DNA of 21,711 nucleotides from UBA9410 sp036123585 (lineage in GTDB: Bacteria; Actinomycetota; Acidimicrobiia; Acidimicrobiales; MedAcidi-G1). The position numbers and the translations under genes are program-made. Below the pieces are notes generated by a model, which worked only from the letters and a program-made list of their open reading frames with translations, did no database searches and was not told where the DNA came from. Positions 15,006-21,711 of the stretch are shown piece by piece; the first letter of the stretch is position 1; every line of letters begins with the position of its first letter. The stretch spans positions 1-21,711 of the forward strand of contig JAZADN010000039.1 in NCBI GenBank assembly GCA_036123585.1, read 5' to 3'.

Positions 15006-15737
15006 ATGGACTCACGCACCACCGCCCGACGAGTCGCCGAGCCGATCAACGAGTTCGGCGCCCGATTCATGCTCGACCCCGCCACGTTCGCTCGCTGCGC
15101 CGAGGAGGGCATGCCACTCAGCCTGGCCTCCTACGTCCACGGCCGCCTCGGCGTTATGGGCGAGATCGACGTAGACGCGGCGATCGAGAGCATGTTGTTC
15201 TTCGAGCCGACCCTCGTCGAGAACGCGTGGGTCGAGGAGAGCGGCCTGACCAAGGCCCAGTCGGGCACCGCATACGCCGCTGTCTGCGCCGAACGGGGCC
15301 GGGCCTATCTCAACGGCTTCGAGGGCGCCTCCCGCCTGTCGCAGCTCCTGGAGAAGGTTGCCGACTCAGCCGACGACACAAACGCCGCCCTGTTCGCCGG
15401 CTGGCGCGACGCAGACCGGCCTGACGACCCCGCCGGTCGGGCGTACCTGATGTTGGCCACGATTCGCGAGCTCCGCGGCTGCCTGCACATGACGGCCAGC
15501 CGGAAGGCCGGTGTCGATCCATTGGCAATGGTGCTGGCCTCCGGCGGAGAGGGCACCGCCCAGCTTCACGGCTACACGGACCTCGACCGCAAGCCGGCCT
15601 CCGCCGAACAGTTGACAGCCATTGAAGAGGCAACCACGGACGCCGACGCCGCCAACTACGATTGTCTCACCGAGGACGAGCGGACCGAACTCGCCAAACT
15701 TGTCGAAGCCGCCGTCGTCCACGCTGCGGAGCGGTAG
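15006..15737 (+). CDS. SCO6745-like helical protein, function unknown
   Basis: 243 residues, mostly helical. The pattern resembles actinobacterial SCO6745 family proteins: an N-terminal helical part ARRVAEPINEFGARFMLDP, a middle LFFEPTLVENAW segment, then ALFAGWRDADRPDDPAGRAYLMLATIRELRGCLHM corresponding to the family's 'LxxGLRAL...WRLADLLREYRGDAH' block. No catalytic motif is evident, and the biochemical role of the family is not established to my knowledge. The start follows a clear leaderless -10 box. The acyl-CoA ligase begins 53 nt downstream and may share the transcript. Confidence 0.65.
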   Translation: MDSRTTARRVAEPINEFGARFMLDPATFARCAEEGMPLSLASYVHGRLGVMGEIDVDAAIESMLFFEPTLVENAWVEESGLTKAQSGTAYAAVCAERGRAYLNGFEGASRLSQLLEKVADSADDTNAALFAGWRDADRPDDPAGRAYLMLATIRELRGCLHMTASRKAGVDPLAMVLASGGEGTAQLHGYTDLDRKPASAEQLTAIEEATTDADAANYDCLTEDERTELAKLVEAAVVHAAER

Positions 15738-15790
15738 TCGCGACCCGCAGGCCTCAGACCAGCCCCACCACGAGAAACGGGACCCCGCAC

Positions 15791-17413
15791 ATGGACGGCC
15801 TGATGATGGACACGCCGCTGTCCCTGACCCACCTCTTCGACCGGGCCACGCGCCTGTTCGCTGACAAGGAGGTGGTTACCGCCACTCCTGCAGGCTTGGA
15901 GCGGGTCACCTACGGCGAGTGGGGCGAGCGCACTCGGCGTCTGGGCGGAGCCCTGGACGACCTGGGCATCAGCGACGACGGGCGGGTGGCCACCTTTGCC
16001 TGGAACACGGCACGCCACCTCGAGTTGTACTTCGCGCCGCCGTGTACCGGCCGGGTCTCGCACACGCTGAACCTACGCCTGTTCCCCGACCAGTTGACCT
16101 ACATCGTGAACCACGCCGAGGACGAGGTCATCTTCCTCGACCACTCGGTAGCCGGCCTGATCTGGCCGCTCATGGAGACGTTTAAGTCGGTCCGCCACGT
16201 GGTCCTCATGGACGACGGTGCGCCCGCCCCCGACCCGGACGCCATCGCCCCAGAGGTCCACGACTACGAGGACCTGCTGGCTGCCGCCTCCCCCGTCGAA
16301 TGGCCGCCGGTCACGGAGGACCGAGCCGGGTCGATGATGTACACGTCTGGTACAACCGGGAACCCGAAGGGCGTCGTCTACTCGCACCGGTCGATGGTGC
16401 TGCACACTTTCGGGGCGATGATGGCCGACACCCTCGGCGTCTGCGAACGCGACGTGATCCTGCCCGTCGTTCCCATGTTCCACGCAAACGCCTGGGGCCT
16501 GGCCCATGCGGGCGTGGCCACCGGCGCCACCCTCGTCATGCCCGGCCCCGACCTGTCGCCCGGTGCGCTGGCCACCCTCATGGAGGAGCAGGGCGTCACG
16601 CTGGCCGCTGGCGTGCCCACCATCTGGATGGGTGTCCTGCCCGAGCTGGACGGTCGCGACACCTCGGCCCTGCGCTCCATCGTCTGTGGCGGATCGGCGG
16701 TGTCCCGTTCCCTGTCTGAGGGCTACCGGGAGGCCACAGGCCTCCCCATCCTCCAGGCGTGGGGCATGACCGAGACCAGCCCGCTGGCCGCCACCTGCGG
16801 CATCAAGTCGACGCTGGACCACCTCGACGACGATGCCCTGGCCGACCTGCGCACCGCGATCGGCCTGATCGCTCCCGGCGTCGATTTCCGGATCGCTGAA
16901 CCAGAGACCGGCGAGGAACTGCCGTGGGACGGCCAAACCAGTGGCGAACTGCAGGTCCGCGGCCCGTGGGTGGCCCGCACCTACTACGACGACGACCGGG
17001 CCGCCGAGTCGTTCACCGCCGACGGCTGGCTGAAGACCGGCGACGTGGCCACTGCCGACGCCGAGGGCTATATCCGGCTCGTGGACCGCACCAAGGACCT
17101 CATCAAGTCGGGTGGCGAGTGGATCAGCTCCGTGGAACTGGAGAACGAGATCATGGCCCACCCGGGCGTGGTCGAGGCCGCCGTGATAGGCGTGGCGTCA
17201 ACCAAGTGGGGCGAGCGGGCCATGGCCTGCGTAGTGGCCGCCGAAGGCGCCGAACTCACCGCCGACGACGTCCTTTCATGGCTGGACGGCCGGATAGTGA
17301 AGTGGTGGATGCCCGACCGGGTGGAGTTCATCGACGAAGTACCGAAGACCTCGGTTGGGAAGTTCTCCAAGAAGACCCTGCGTGACCGCTTCGCCGACGT
17401 GCTGGTGGACTAG
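15791..17413 (+). CDS. Fatty-acid (acyl) CoA ligase, AMP-binding family
   Basis: 540 residues from the ATG at 15791; the open frame extends to 15662, but that would overlap the previous gene and reads as Arg-rich non-coding sequence. ANL-superfamily motifs are in order: the P-loop YTSGTTGNPKGVVYSHRS (near 182-200), LPVVPMFHANAWG, WGMTETSPL, DGWLKTGDVATADAEGYIRLVDRTKDLIKSGGEWIS with the hinge aspartate, and the catalytic lysine in PKTSVGKFSKK near the C-terminus. It forms an acyl-adenylate and then acyl-CoA. The sequence fits medium/long-chain FadD-like ligases. The exact chain length is not visible. Confidence 0.93.
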   Translation: MDGLMMDTPLSLTHLFDRATRLFADKEVVTATPAGLERVTYGEWGERTRRLGGALDDLGISDDGRVATFAWNTARHLELYFAPPCTGRVSHTLNLRLFPDQLTYIVNHAEDEVIFLDHSVAGLIWPLMETFKSVRHVVLMDDGAPAPDPDAIAPEVHDYEDLLAAASPVEWPPVTEDRAGSMMYTSGTTGNPKGVVYSHRSMVLHTFGAMMADTLGVCERDVILPVVPMFHANAWGLAHAGVATGATLVMPGPDLSPGALATLMEEQGVTLAAGVPTIWMGVLPELDGRDTSALRSIVCGGSAVSRSLSEGYREATGLPILQAWGMTETSPLAATCGIKSTLDHLDDDALADLRTAIGLIAPGVDFRIAEPETGEELPWDGQTSGELQVRGPWVARTYYDDDRAAESFTADGWLKTGDVATADAEGYIRLVDRTKDLIKSGGEWISSVELENEIMAHPGVVEAAVIGVASTKWGERAMACVVAAEGAELTADDVLSWLDGRIVKWWMPDRVEFIDEVPKTSVGKFSKKTLRDRFADVLVD

Positions 17414-17500
17414 GACCTGCATGTCTCCGGGTCCGGATCCCACCCGCGGACTCGGTCTCACTCTGCAGAGCGGGGAAGTTCCGACGTCCAGATGATTGTC

Positions 17501-17554
17501 GGCGCGCGTGGTGCGTGCCATGATCGTCGGCATCCACAGCGCCCCAGCGGGCGC
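17501..17554 (+). other. Two GC-rich hairpins upstream of the PuuD-like gene
   Basis: GGCGCGC (17501-17507) pairs with GCGTGCC (17513-17519, one G-U), and GCGCCC (17539-17544) pairs with GGGCGC (17549-17554). They lie between the acyl-CoA ligase stop and the next start and could end the first transcript or structure the leader of the second. No T tract follows. Confidence 0.3.
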
Positions 17555-17573
17555 CTGACCGAGGGAGATCCGC

Positions 17574-18314
17574 GTGGAACTGTTCAGCGACTGGATGGGT
17601 GGCATGGGAGGCGGCCAGGCCGTCGGCCGTTACGCCCACTACCTGGGTGGCATCACCTGGATCGGCCTTCTGTACTTCTTCAACTTCATCCAAGGGTCGG
17701 CCTTCGCTGAGATGAGCGATGGTGCCCGCGGTGAGGCGCTCCGCAAGATCACCTGGCGCACCCTGTGGTGGTTCCGCTGGGCAGCGATGCTGACCTGGGT
17801 GTCCGGCATCTGGATCCTCTTCCACCAGGAGGTCCTGGACAGCGGCGACTACTGGAAGTCGGCGTCAGGCATCGGCATCGCCTTCGGAGTGGTGCTGGGC
17901 ACCACGATGGCGGCAAACGTGTGGATGGTCATCTGGCCGGCCCAGCAGATCGCCATCGGTTCGTCGGTGAAGGTCTCCGAGGGCAGCGAAGCTGACCCGG
18001 AGGCACCGGCCGCGGCCAAGCGTGCGGCTCGGGCCAGCCGAGTCAACACCCTTTTCTCGATCCCGCTGATCTTCTTCATGATGTGGCCGAGCCACTTTGG
18101 TGCCCACTTCGGTAACCCTGACTCGGGGGCACGTCTGACCATCTGGATCGTCTTCCTGGTCATCTGGCTCGTAATGGAGTTGTCGGCCCTCGGCAAGCTC
18201 GGTGGCTACGACAACGCCATCAACAAGATGGTGCTGGACAAGCACCAGAACACGATCGTGTACGGCCTCGTCATCACCGTCGTGCTCTACCTGCTGTTCG
18301 AGATCGTCGCCTGA
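17574..18314 (+). CDS. PuuD-like (urate oxidase N-terminal domain) integral membrane protein
   Basis: 246 residues from a GTG with GGGAG six nt upstream. About six membrane segments are visible (near 22-44, 60-83, 97-122, 157-176, 187-206, 226-246). GGITWIGLLYFFNFIQ, TLWWFRWAAMLTWVSG and AANVWMVIWPAQQ match the PuuD/Urate_ox_N pattern. Classical PuuD urate hydroxylase also carries a C-terminal cytochrome c domain with CxxCH; this protein ends after the last membrane segment and has no cysteine pair, so urate oxidation is doubtful. Conserved histidines in membrane-adjacent positions (FHQE, MWPSHFGAHFG) could bind heme or metal. Lone gene followed by a strong terminator. Confidence 0.65.
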   Translation: MELFSDWMGGMGGGQAVGRYAHYLGGITWIGLLYFFNFIQGSAFAEMSDGARGEALRKITWRTLWWFRWAAMLTWVSGIWILFHQEVLDSGDYWKSASGIGIAFGVVLGTTMAANVWMVIWPAQQIAIGSSVKVSEGSEADPEAPAAAKRAARASRVNTLFSIPLIFFMMWPSHFGAHFGNPDSGARLTIWIVFLVIWLVMELSALGKLGGYDNAINKMVLDKHQNTIVYGLVITVVLYLLFEIVA

Positions 18315-18337
18315 CCTCGGTCCTCCCAGAACGCGCT

Positions 18338-18363
18338 GCGGCCCGCCCCTCGGGGCGGGCCGC
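18338..18363. terminator. Strong intrinsic terminator between convergent genes
   Basis: An 11-bp perfect stem GCGGCCCGCCC / GGGCGGGCCGC with loop CTCG, followed on the plus strand by TACGCATTTT. It lies 24 nt after the PuuD-like stop and can also act on the opposite strand. Confidence 0.85.
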
Positions 18364-18394
18364 TACGCATTTTCACTCGCACTCCGCCTGAGGA

Positions 18395-18412
18395 GGTCCG
18401 GAAGTCCGGACC
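18395..18412 (-). terminator. Hairpin downstream of the cupredoxin lipoprotein gene
   Basis: GGTCCGG / CCGGACC, 7 bp around loop AAGT, 14 nt past the stop of the minus-strand lipoprotein gene. No T tract is seen. Confidence 0.45.
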
Positions 18413-18426
18413 CCGAAGAACCCCTC

Positions 18427-18840
18427 CTATCCCTCGACGAGGAGTCGAGCCTCCATGCCACTCTCCCGGTGACCGGGGATGTCGCAGTACAGGAGGTAGC
18501 GGCCCGGCTCGAGCGTGATGGTGCCCGACTCTGTGCCGCCTTTGTCGACCACCAGGCGCAGGGCCTCCTCGTGGCCCTCGACGACCAGCGAGTGTTCCTG
18601 GAAGCCATCGAGTCGGTACTCGACCTTGATGTTCCCTGCGGTCGCCGTGTAGCCGTCAGCGTCGAAATCCTGGGTGTCGAGGGCGACGATCCGCAGCACA
18701 CCGTCGTCAGCCACCGGAGCGGTCCCGCTTCCTCCCCCGCTGCCGCCGCACGCGGCCATCGGACTCACCAGAAGTGCCGCGGCCAAAGCCACGGGTCCGA
18801 GGCGAATCCGATCGGTCGAATGCTTCACGTTCCAGATCAT
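18427..18840 (-). CDS. Cupredoxin-like (type 1 copper) lipoprotein
   Basis: 137 residues from the ATG at 18840; the frame runs on upstream across the lipid kinase gene but that is antisense. The N-terminus is a lipoprotein signal: positively charged start, hydrophobic stretch VALAAALLVSP and lipobox MAAC with Cys31, then a Gly/Ser-rich linker. The mature domain has type 1 copper ligands in order: His83 (QEHSLVV), Cys119, His124 and Met129 (YCDIPGHRESGM), a C-x4-H-x4-M loop as in small blue copper proteins. It is a likely membrane-anchored electron carrier outside the cell membrane. TAGCCT lies 8 nt before the ATG, pointing to a leaderless mRNA. Confidence 0.82.
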   Translation of the reverse strand: MIWNVKHSTDRIRLGPVALAAALLVSPMAACGGSGGGSGTAPVADDGVLRIVALDTQDFDADGYTATAGNIKVEYRLDGFQEHSLVVEGHEEALRLVVDKGGTESGTITLEPGRYLLYCDIPGHRESGMEARLLVEG

Positions 18841-18846
18841 GGGACC

Positions 18847-18857
18847 GGAGGCTAGCG
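18847..18857. promoter_or_regulatory. Compact divergent control region: GGAGG ribosome site (+) overlapping a TAGCCT -10 box (-)
   Basis: On the plus strand GGAGG (18847-18851) lies 6 nt before the ATG at 18858 and decides that start over ATG 18876. On the minus strand TAGCCT (18849-18854) lies 8 nt before the lipoprotein ATG at 18840. Only 17 nt separate the two start codons, so the plus-strand promoter must lie inside the lipoprotein gene. Confidence 0.55.
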
Positions 18858-19922
18858 ATGGGCGATGATGGCCCGATGTGCTCTCTGTCCTCCGAGCCGC
18901 CTCCCGAGAAGGAACGCCTGCCCCAGGCGCCGGGAGAGGGCGCACAGTTGGCACTGCTGGCCAACCCGGCGGCCCGTCAGGGACAGGCCGCCGGATATGT
19001 CGCCCGGGTGCTGGATTGCCTGAGGGCCCGCGGCGTGGAGCCCCTGGTCCTGGACTCGGCGTCGTCCGCCGAAGCCCACGCTGCGGCACGACACGTCGTG
19101 GAGCAGGAAATCCCCCGACTAGTGGTGGTGGGTGGCGACGGCGTCGTGCACCTTGCCGCCGACGCGGTGGCCGGTTCCCGCACCGTCCTCGGGGTGGTCG
19201 CGGCCGGGACCGGCAATGACTTCGCCGCGGCACTGGACCTGGACCGTGACGACCTGGAGGGCCGGGTCCACAATGCTCTGGCCGAACCAGTGGCCGTCGA
19301 CCTGATCGCCCGCCGTCCTTTCCCCGTGCCGATTGGGACCTCACACGTCGGCACAGTTGACCGGACCGGCGGCACGACTCATGCATCCACCGTGTGCATC
19401 GCGGGCTTCCCGGCGGCCGTCAACGCCCGGGCCGAGGCCATGACACTGCCGCGGGGGCCCTCCCGCTACACGGTGGCGACCCTGCTGGCCATCCGGGGCA
19501 TGCGCCCGACCCGGTTCCGCCTGACATGCCACGGTGGCCCCGACGACGGACGTGTCGTCGACCAGCGGTGCGCGGTCGTAGCCGTTGCCAACACCGGATT
19601 CTTCGGCGGAGGCATGCGAATCAGCCCCGACGCCCGCCCAGACGACGGGCTGCTGGACGTTTGCCTGGTGGGCGACGTGGGCCGGGTCGCCCTGCTCCGG
19701 GCATTTCCCAAGGTCCGGACCGGCGCCCACCTGGACCACCCGAAGGTCATCGCGCTGCGGGCCGCAGAAGTGGACCTGGAGATCTTGGAACCACGCCTGG
19801 ACCTCGACGGGGAAGTCCGGGCGGACGGAGAACCGTTCGGGACGCTGCCCTGCACCCTGTCGTCACGCCCAGGCGCGCTGCGCGTGGCCGGGGCCGCTAC
19901 TCAGCCGTTAGGTCGCGCCTAG
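18858..19922 (+). CDS. Diacylglycerol kinase-family lipid kinase
   Basis: 354 residues. The DAGK catalytic domain is clear: nucleotide-binding ALLANPAARQG (32-42), LVVVGGDGVVHLAADAV with GGDG at 92-95, and GVVAAGTGNDFAAAL with GTGNDFA at 117-123. The second domain has VANTGFFGGGMRISPDARPDDGLLDVCLV and LDGEVRADGEPF, typical of YegS/DagK proteins. It phosphorylates a lipid such as diacylglycerol at the inner membrane face. The family GGDGT is GGDGV here, a mild variation. The start is set by GGAGG six nt upstream. The SelW-like selenoprotein begins 11 nt after its stop, so they are probably co-transcribed. Confidence 0.9.
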   Translation: MGDDGPMCSLSSEPPPEKERLPQAPGEGAQLALLANPAARQGQAAGYVARVLDCLRARGVEPLVLDSASSAEAHAAARHVVEQEIPRLVVVGGDGVVHLAADAVAGSRTVLGVVAAGTGNDFAAALDLDRDDLEGRVHNALAEPVAVDLIARRPFPVPIGTSHVGTVDRTGGTTHASTVCIAGFPAAVNARAEAMTLPRGPSRYTVATLLAIRGMRPTRFRLTCHGGPDDGRVVDQRCAVVAVANTGFFGGGMRISPDARPDDGLLDVCLVGDVGRVALLRAFPKVRTGAHLDHPKVIALRAAEVDLEILEPRLDLDGEVRADGEPFGTLPCTLSSRPGALRVAGAATQPLGRA

Positions 19923-19933
19923 GGTCGACATCC

Positions 19934-20230
19934 ATGAGCGACCGCCGTGCGAACGACCGGGCCACCCATCGAGTCGGCATCACCTACTGCGTCCCCTGAG
20001 ACTATTCCCCCCGCGCCGTGGGCGTGGCCGCAGACCTCCTCGGGGCCTACCAGCACGTCATCGAAGACCTGACCCTGATTACGGGCGACAACAGCGTGTT
20101 CGACGTCTTCGTCGATGACTCGATCCTCTACTCCAAGACAGAGGCAGGCCGGCACGCGGAGCCCGGCGAGATCCTCGACCTGTTCGCCTCCTTCGTGGGT
20201 CCGGACGTCCCCCGGTACGGCGACGAATGA
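19934..20230 (+). CDS. SelW/SelT/SelH-type (Rdx family) selenoprotein, CVPU motif, Sec at residue 22
   Basis: 98 residues when the TGA at 19997-19999 is read as selenocysteine. The ATG lies 11 nt after the lipid kinase stop, with AGGG upstream. The frame reads RVGITYCVP-U-DYSPRAVGVAADLLGAYQHVI, so Cys19 and Sec22 form a C-x2-U redox motif right after the first beta strand, as in SelW-like Rdx proteins (Cys homologues have CxxC). The rest (DNSVFDVFVDDSILYSKTEAGRHAEPGEILDLF) matches the family's later strands and the FxVxxDGxLIxSK-like block. The total length is typical. A plain gene finder would start the gene falsely at 20018 or miss it. Rdx proteins are thioredoxin-fold oxidoreductases of unclear substrate. 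Rubrerythrin follows 113 nt later. Confidence 0.9.
19997..20027 (+). promoter_or_regulatory. UGA-Sec codon (19997-19999) with SECIS hairpin
   Basis: A 7-bp stem CCGCGCC (20011-20017) / GGCGTGG (20021-20027, one G-U pair) closes loop GTG. The loop begins 18 nt after the TGA. The apical GTG is the same as at the UGSC site. Confidence 0.8.
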
Positions 20231-20343
20231 GCAAGCACCCGATCTTGGTTTAACGCGTCTAGATTCCCAGCAACAGCGGCCCTGCCGCTCGAATCCGCCC
20301 AACCGTCGGATCCTCCGGCGACCAGAGAACTAGGAGTATCACA

Positions 20344-20760
<417 letters not shown>

Positions 20761-20826
20761 GCCGCCGGTTCCGCCCCTTCCGGGCGCCCGCCGGGGCCAC
20801 CCGACGCCGGGGCCCATACCGGACAC

Positions 20827-20859
20827 GCACCGGCCGCACCCCCCCCGGGCGGCCGGTGC
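20827..20859 (+). terminator. Large GC-rich hairpin between rubrerythrin and the Fe-S gene
   Basis: A perfect 11-bp stem GCACCGGCCGC / GCGGCCGGTGC around an 11-nt C-rich loop, extendable with imperfect pairing (GGAC...GTCC). No T tract follows. It may be a terminator, or an attenuator or mRNA-processing hairpin that lowers expression of the downstream gene relative to rubrerythrin. Confidence 0.5.
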
Positions 20860-20930
20860 GGCGCGTCCGGGCCCGCCCCGGATCACCGCACCGCTGAGAT
20901 CCGATCCCCGAACTGGGAACCACGAGACCC

Positions 20931-21711
20931 ATGGCCGACCACATCGCCTACACGCCGACACCGGGCCTGACCTACGACCCGTCGCACCCCGTTTACTGGG
21001 ACCCTGATGCCCTGCAGGCAGAGGTTGACCGGACCTTCGAGATCTGCCACGGCTGTCGGATGTGCTTCAAGTTCTGCGACTCCTTCCCATCGCTGTTCTC
21101 GTTCCTCGACGACAACCACGAGGGAGACGTGCGCTCCATCACCACCGAGGAAACGGCACAGGTGATGGACGAGTGCTTCCAGTGCAAGTTGTGCGAGGTC
21201 CAATGCCCGTATTCGGTGCGCGACGGACACGAGTTCCAGCTCGACTTCCCCAAGCTGGTCCATCGGTTCAAGGCCCAACGGGCTCGTGCCGAGGGGATCG
21301 GCCGACGAGAGCGGATCCTCGGCGACCCAGATCGCACCGCCGCCCTCGCCCGAGCATCTGGAGGGCTGGCCAACGCGGCTAACGCCCGGAGCCGCATCCA
21401 CCGGATCTTCCTCGAGAAGGTGCTGGGCATCCACCGCGACAAGGACCTCCCCCGGTTTGCCCGCACCACCTTCACCGTCTGGGCCAGGCGCCGGGGTCTG
21501 GTGTCGAACGACCCCACCGAGGGAGAAGCGGTGCTCTTCCCTACCTGCTACGTGGAGCACAACGAACCAGAGGTTGGCCATGACACGGTGGCCGTCCTTG
21601 AGCGCAACGGAGTGTCTGTGACGTGCACGGAGGGCCTGGTCTGCTGCGGGATGCCCGCTTGGGAGGCCGGCGACCTCGACGGCCTCCAGAAGCGGGCGGC
21701 CACCAATCTGG
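20931..21711 (+). CDS. (Fe-S)-binding protein with two 4Fe-4S motifs and a CCG domain (GlpC/HdrD-like), partial at 3' edge
   Basis: 260 residues are present and the frame is still open at the window end. Two ferredoxin-type motifs are clear: CHGCRMCFKFC (C-x2-C-x2-C-x3-C, from residue 39) and CFQCKLCEVQCP. Later come VLFPTCYVEHNEPEVG and GLVCCGMPAWEAGD, the CX(n)CCG cysteine-rich domain of GlpC, LutA/LldE and heterodisulfide reductase subunits. Such proteins pass electrons between Fe-S clusters and a partner flavoprotein or quinone pool. It follows rubrerythrin by 170 nt. This order (rubrerythrin, Fe-S/CCG protein, often then a DUF3501 protein) is one I recall from other genomes; the next gene is outside the window. 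Confidence 0.88.
   Translation, partial: MADHIAYTPTPGLTYDPSHPVYWDPDALQAEVDRTFEICHGCRMCFKFCDSFPSLFSFLDDNHEGDVRSITTEETAQVMDECFQCKLCEVQCPYSVRDGHEFQLDFPKLVHRFKAQRARAEGIGRRERILGDPDRTAALARASGGLANAANARSRIHRIFLEKVLGIHRDKDLPRFARTTFTVWARRRGLVSNDPTEGEAVLFPTCYVEHNEPEVGHDTVAVLERNGVSVTCTEGLVCCGMPAWEAGDLDGLQKRAATNL

Noticed and set aside
16073..17161. 362-aa minus-strand open frame opposite the acyl-CoA ligase
   Set aside because: Antisense shadow of a gene with complete ANL motifs.

Overview
The window is GC-rich, gene-dense and almost fully coding; no gap between genes exceeds 300 bases. It looks like an actinobacterial chromosome, most likely a (marine) Acidimicrobiia-type lineage. This rests on the high GC3, a predicted F420-type luciferase-like oxidoreductase, an SCO6745-like protein, a short actinobacterial-style MutY, and many start codons 7-8 nt downstream of a TANNNT box (leaderless transcription). 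The lineage is inferred, not proven. I saw no tRNA, rRNA, CRISPR, IS element or integrase.

Layout. 2-196 (+): tail of a DinG-like helicase. 242-3928 (-): four-gene chain phoH, ybeY, CNNM/CorC, era, each joined by a 4-nt ATGA overlap. 4114-5984 (-): sufB and a small four-cysteine protein. 6170-8033 (-): flavin reductase, gamma-carbonic-anhydrase-like protein, alpha/beta hydrolase. 8082-8996 (-): MBL-fold hydrolase. 9143-11130 (+): a two-gene selenoprotein operon. 11155-12003 (-): mutY. 12079-14923 (+): Cys-less thioredoxin-fold protein, LLM oxidoreductase, 2-hydroxyacid dehydrogenase, MauE/DoxX-like membrane protein. 15006-17413 (+): SCO6745-like protein and acyl-CoA ligase. 17574-18314 (+): PuuD-like membrane protein. 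18427-18840 (-): cupredoxin lipoprotein. 18858-20230 (+): diacylglycerol-kinase-type lipid kinase and a SelW-like selenoprotein. 20344-end (+): rubrerythrin and a partial Fe-S/CCG-domain protein.

The main discovery is selenocysteine recoding. Three in-frame TGA codons (9506, 10888, 19997) break proteins that continue in the same frame. Each is followed by a hairpin whose apical loop begins after an 18-20 nt spacer, as expected for a bacterial SECIS. One gives the motif U-G-S-C of the UGSC (seleno)protein family. One gives C-V-P-U of the SelW/Rdx family. The third, P-G-U-G-S, would fuse a CETC thioredoxin domain to a 'GWTDGLPVVPPTE' domain, making the UGSC gene's upstream partner a selenoprotein too. 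A standard gene caller would split or truncate all three. selA, selB, selC and selD are not in this window.

Redox is a recurring theme: SufB, two thioredoxin-fold proteins, three candidate selenoproteins, a MauE-like protein, cupredoxin, rubrerythrin and an Fe-S protein. Gaps of 100-200 bases (3929-4113, 5985-6169, 9006-9142, 17414-17573, 20231-20343, 20761-20930) hold promoters or hairpins where listed and otherwise nothing I recognise.
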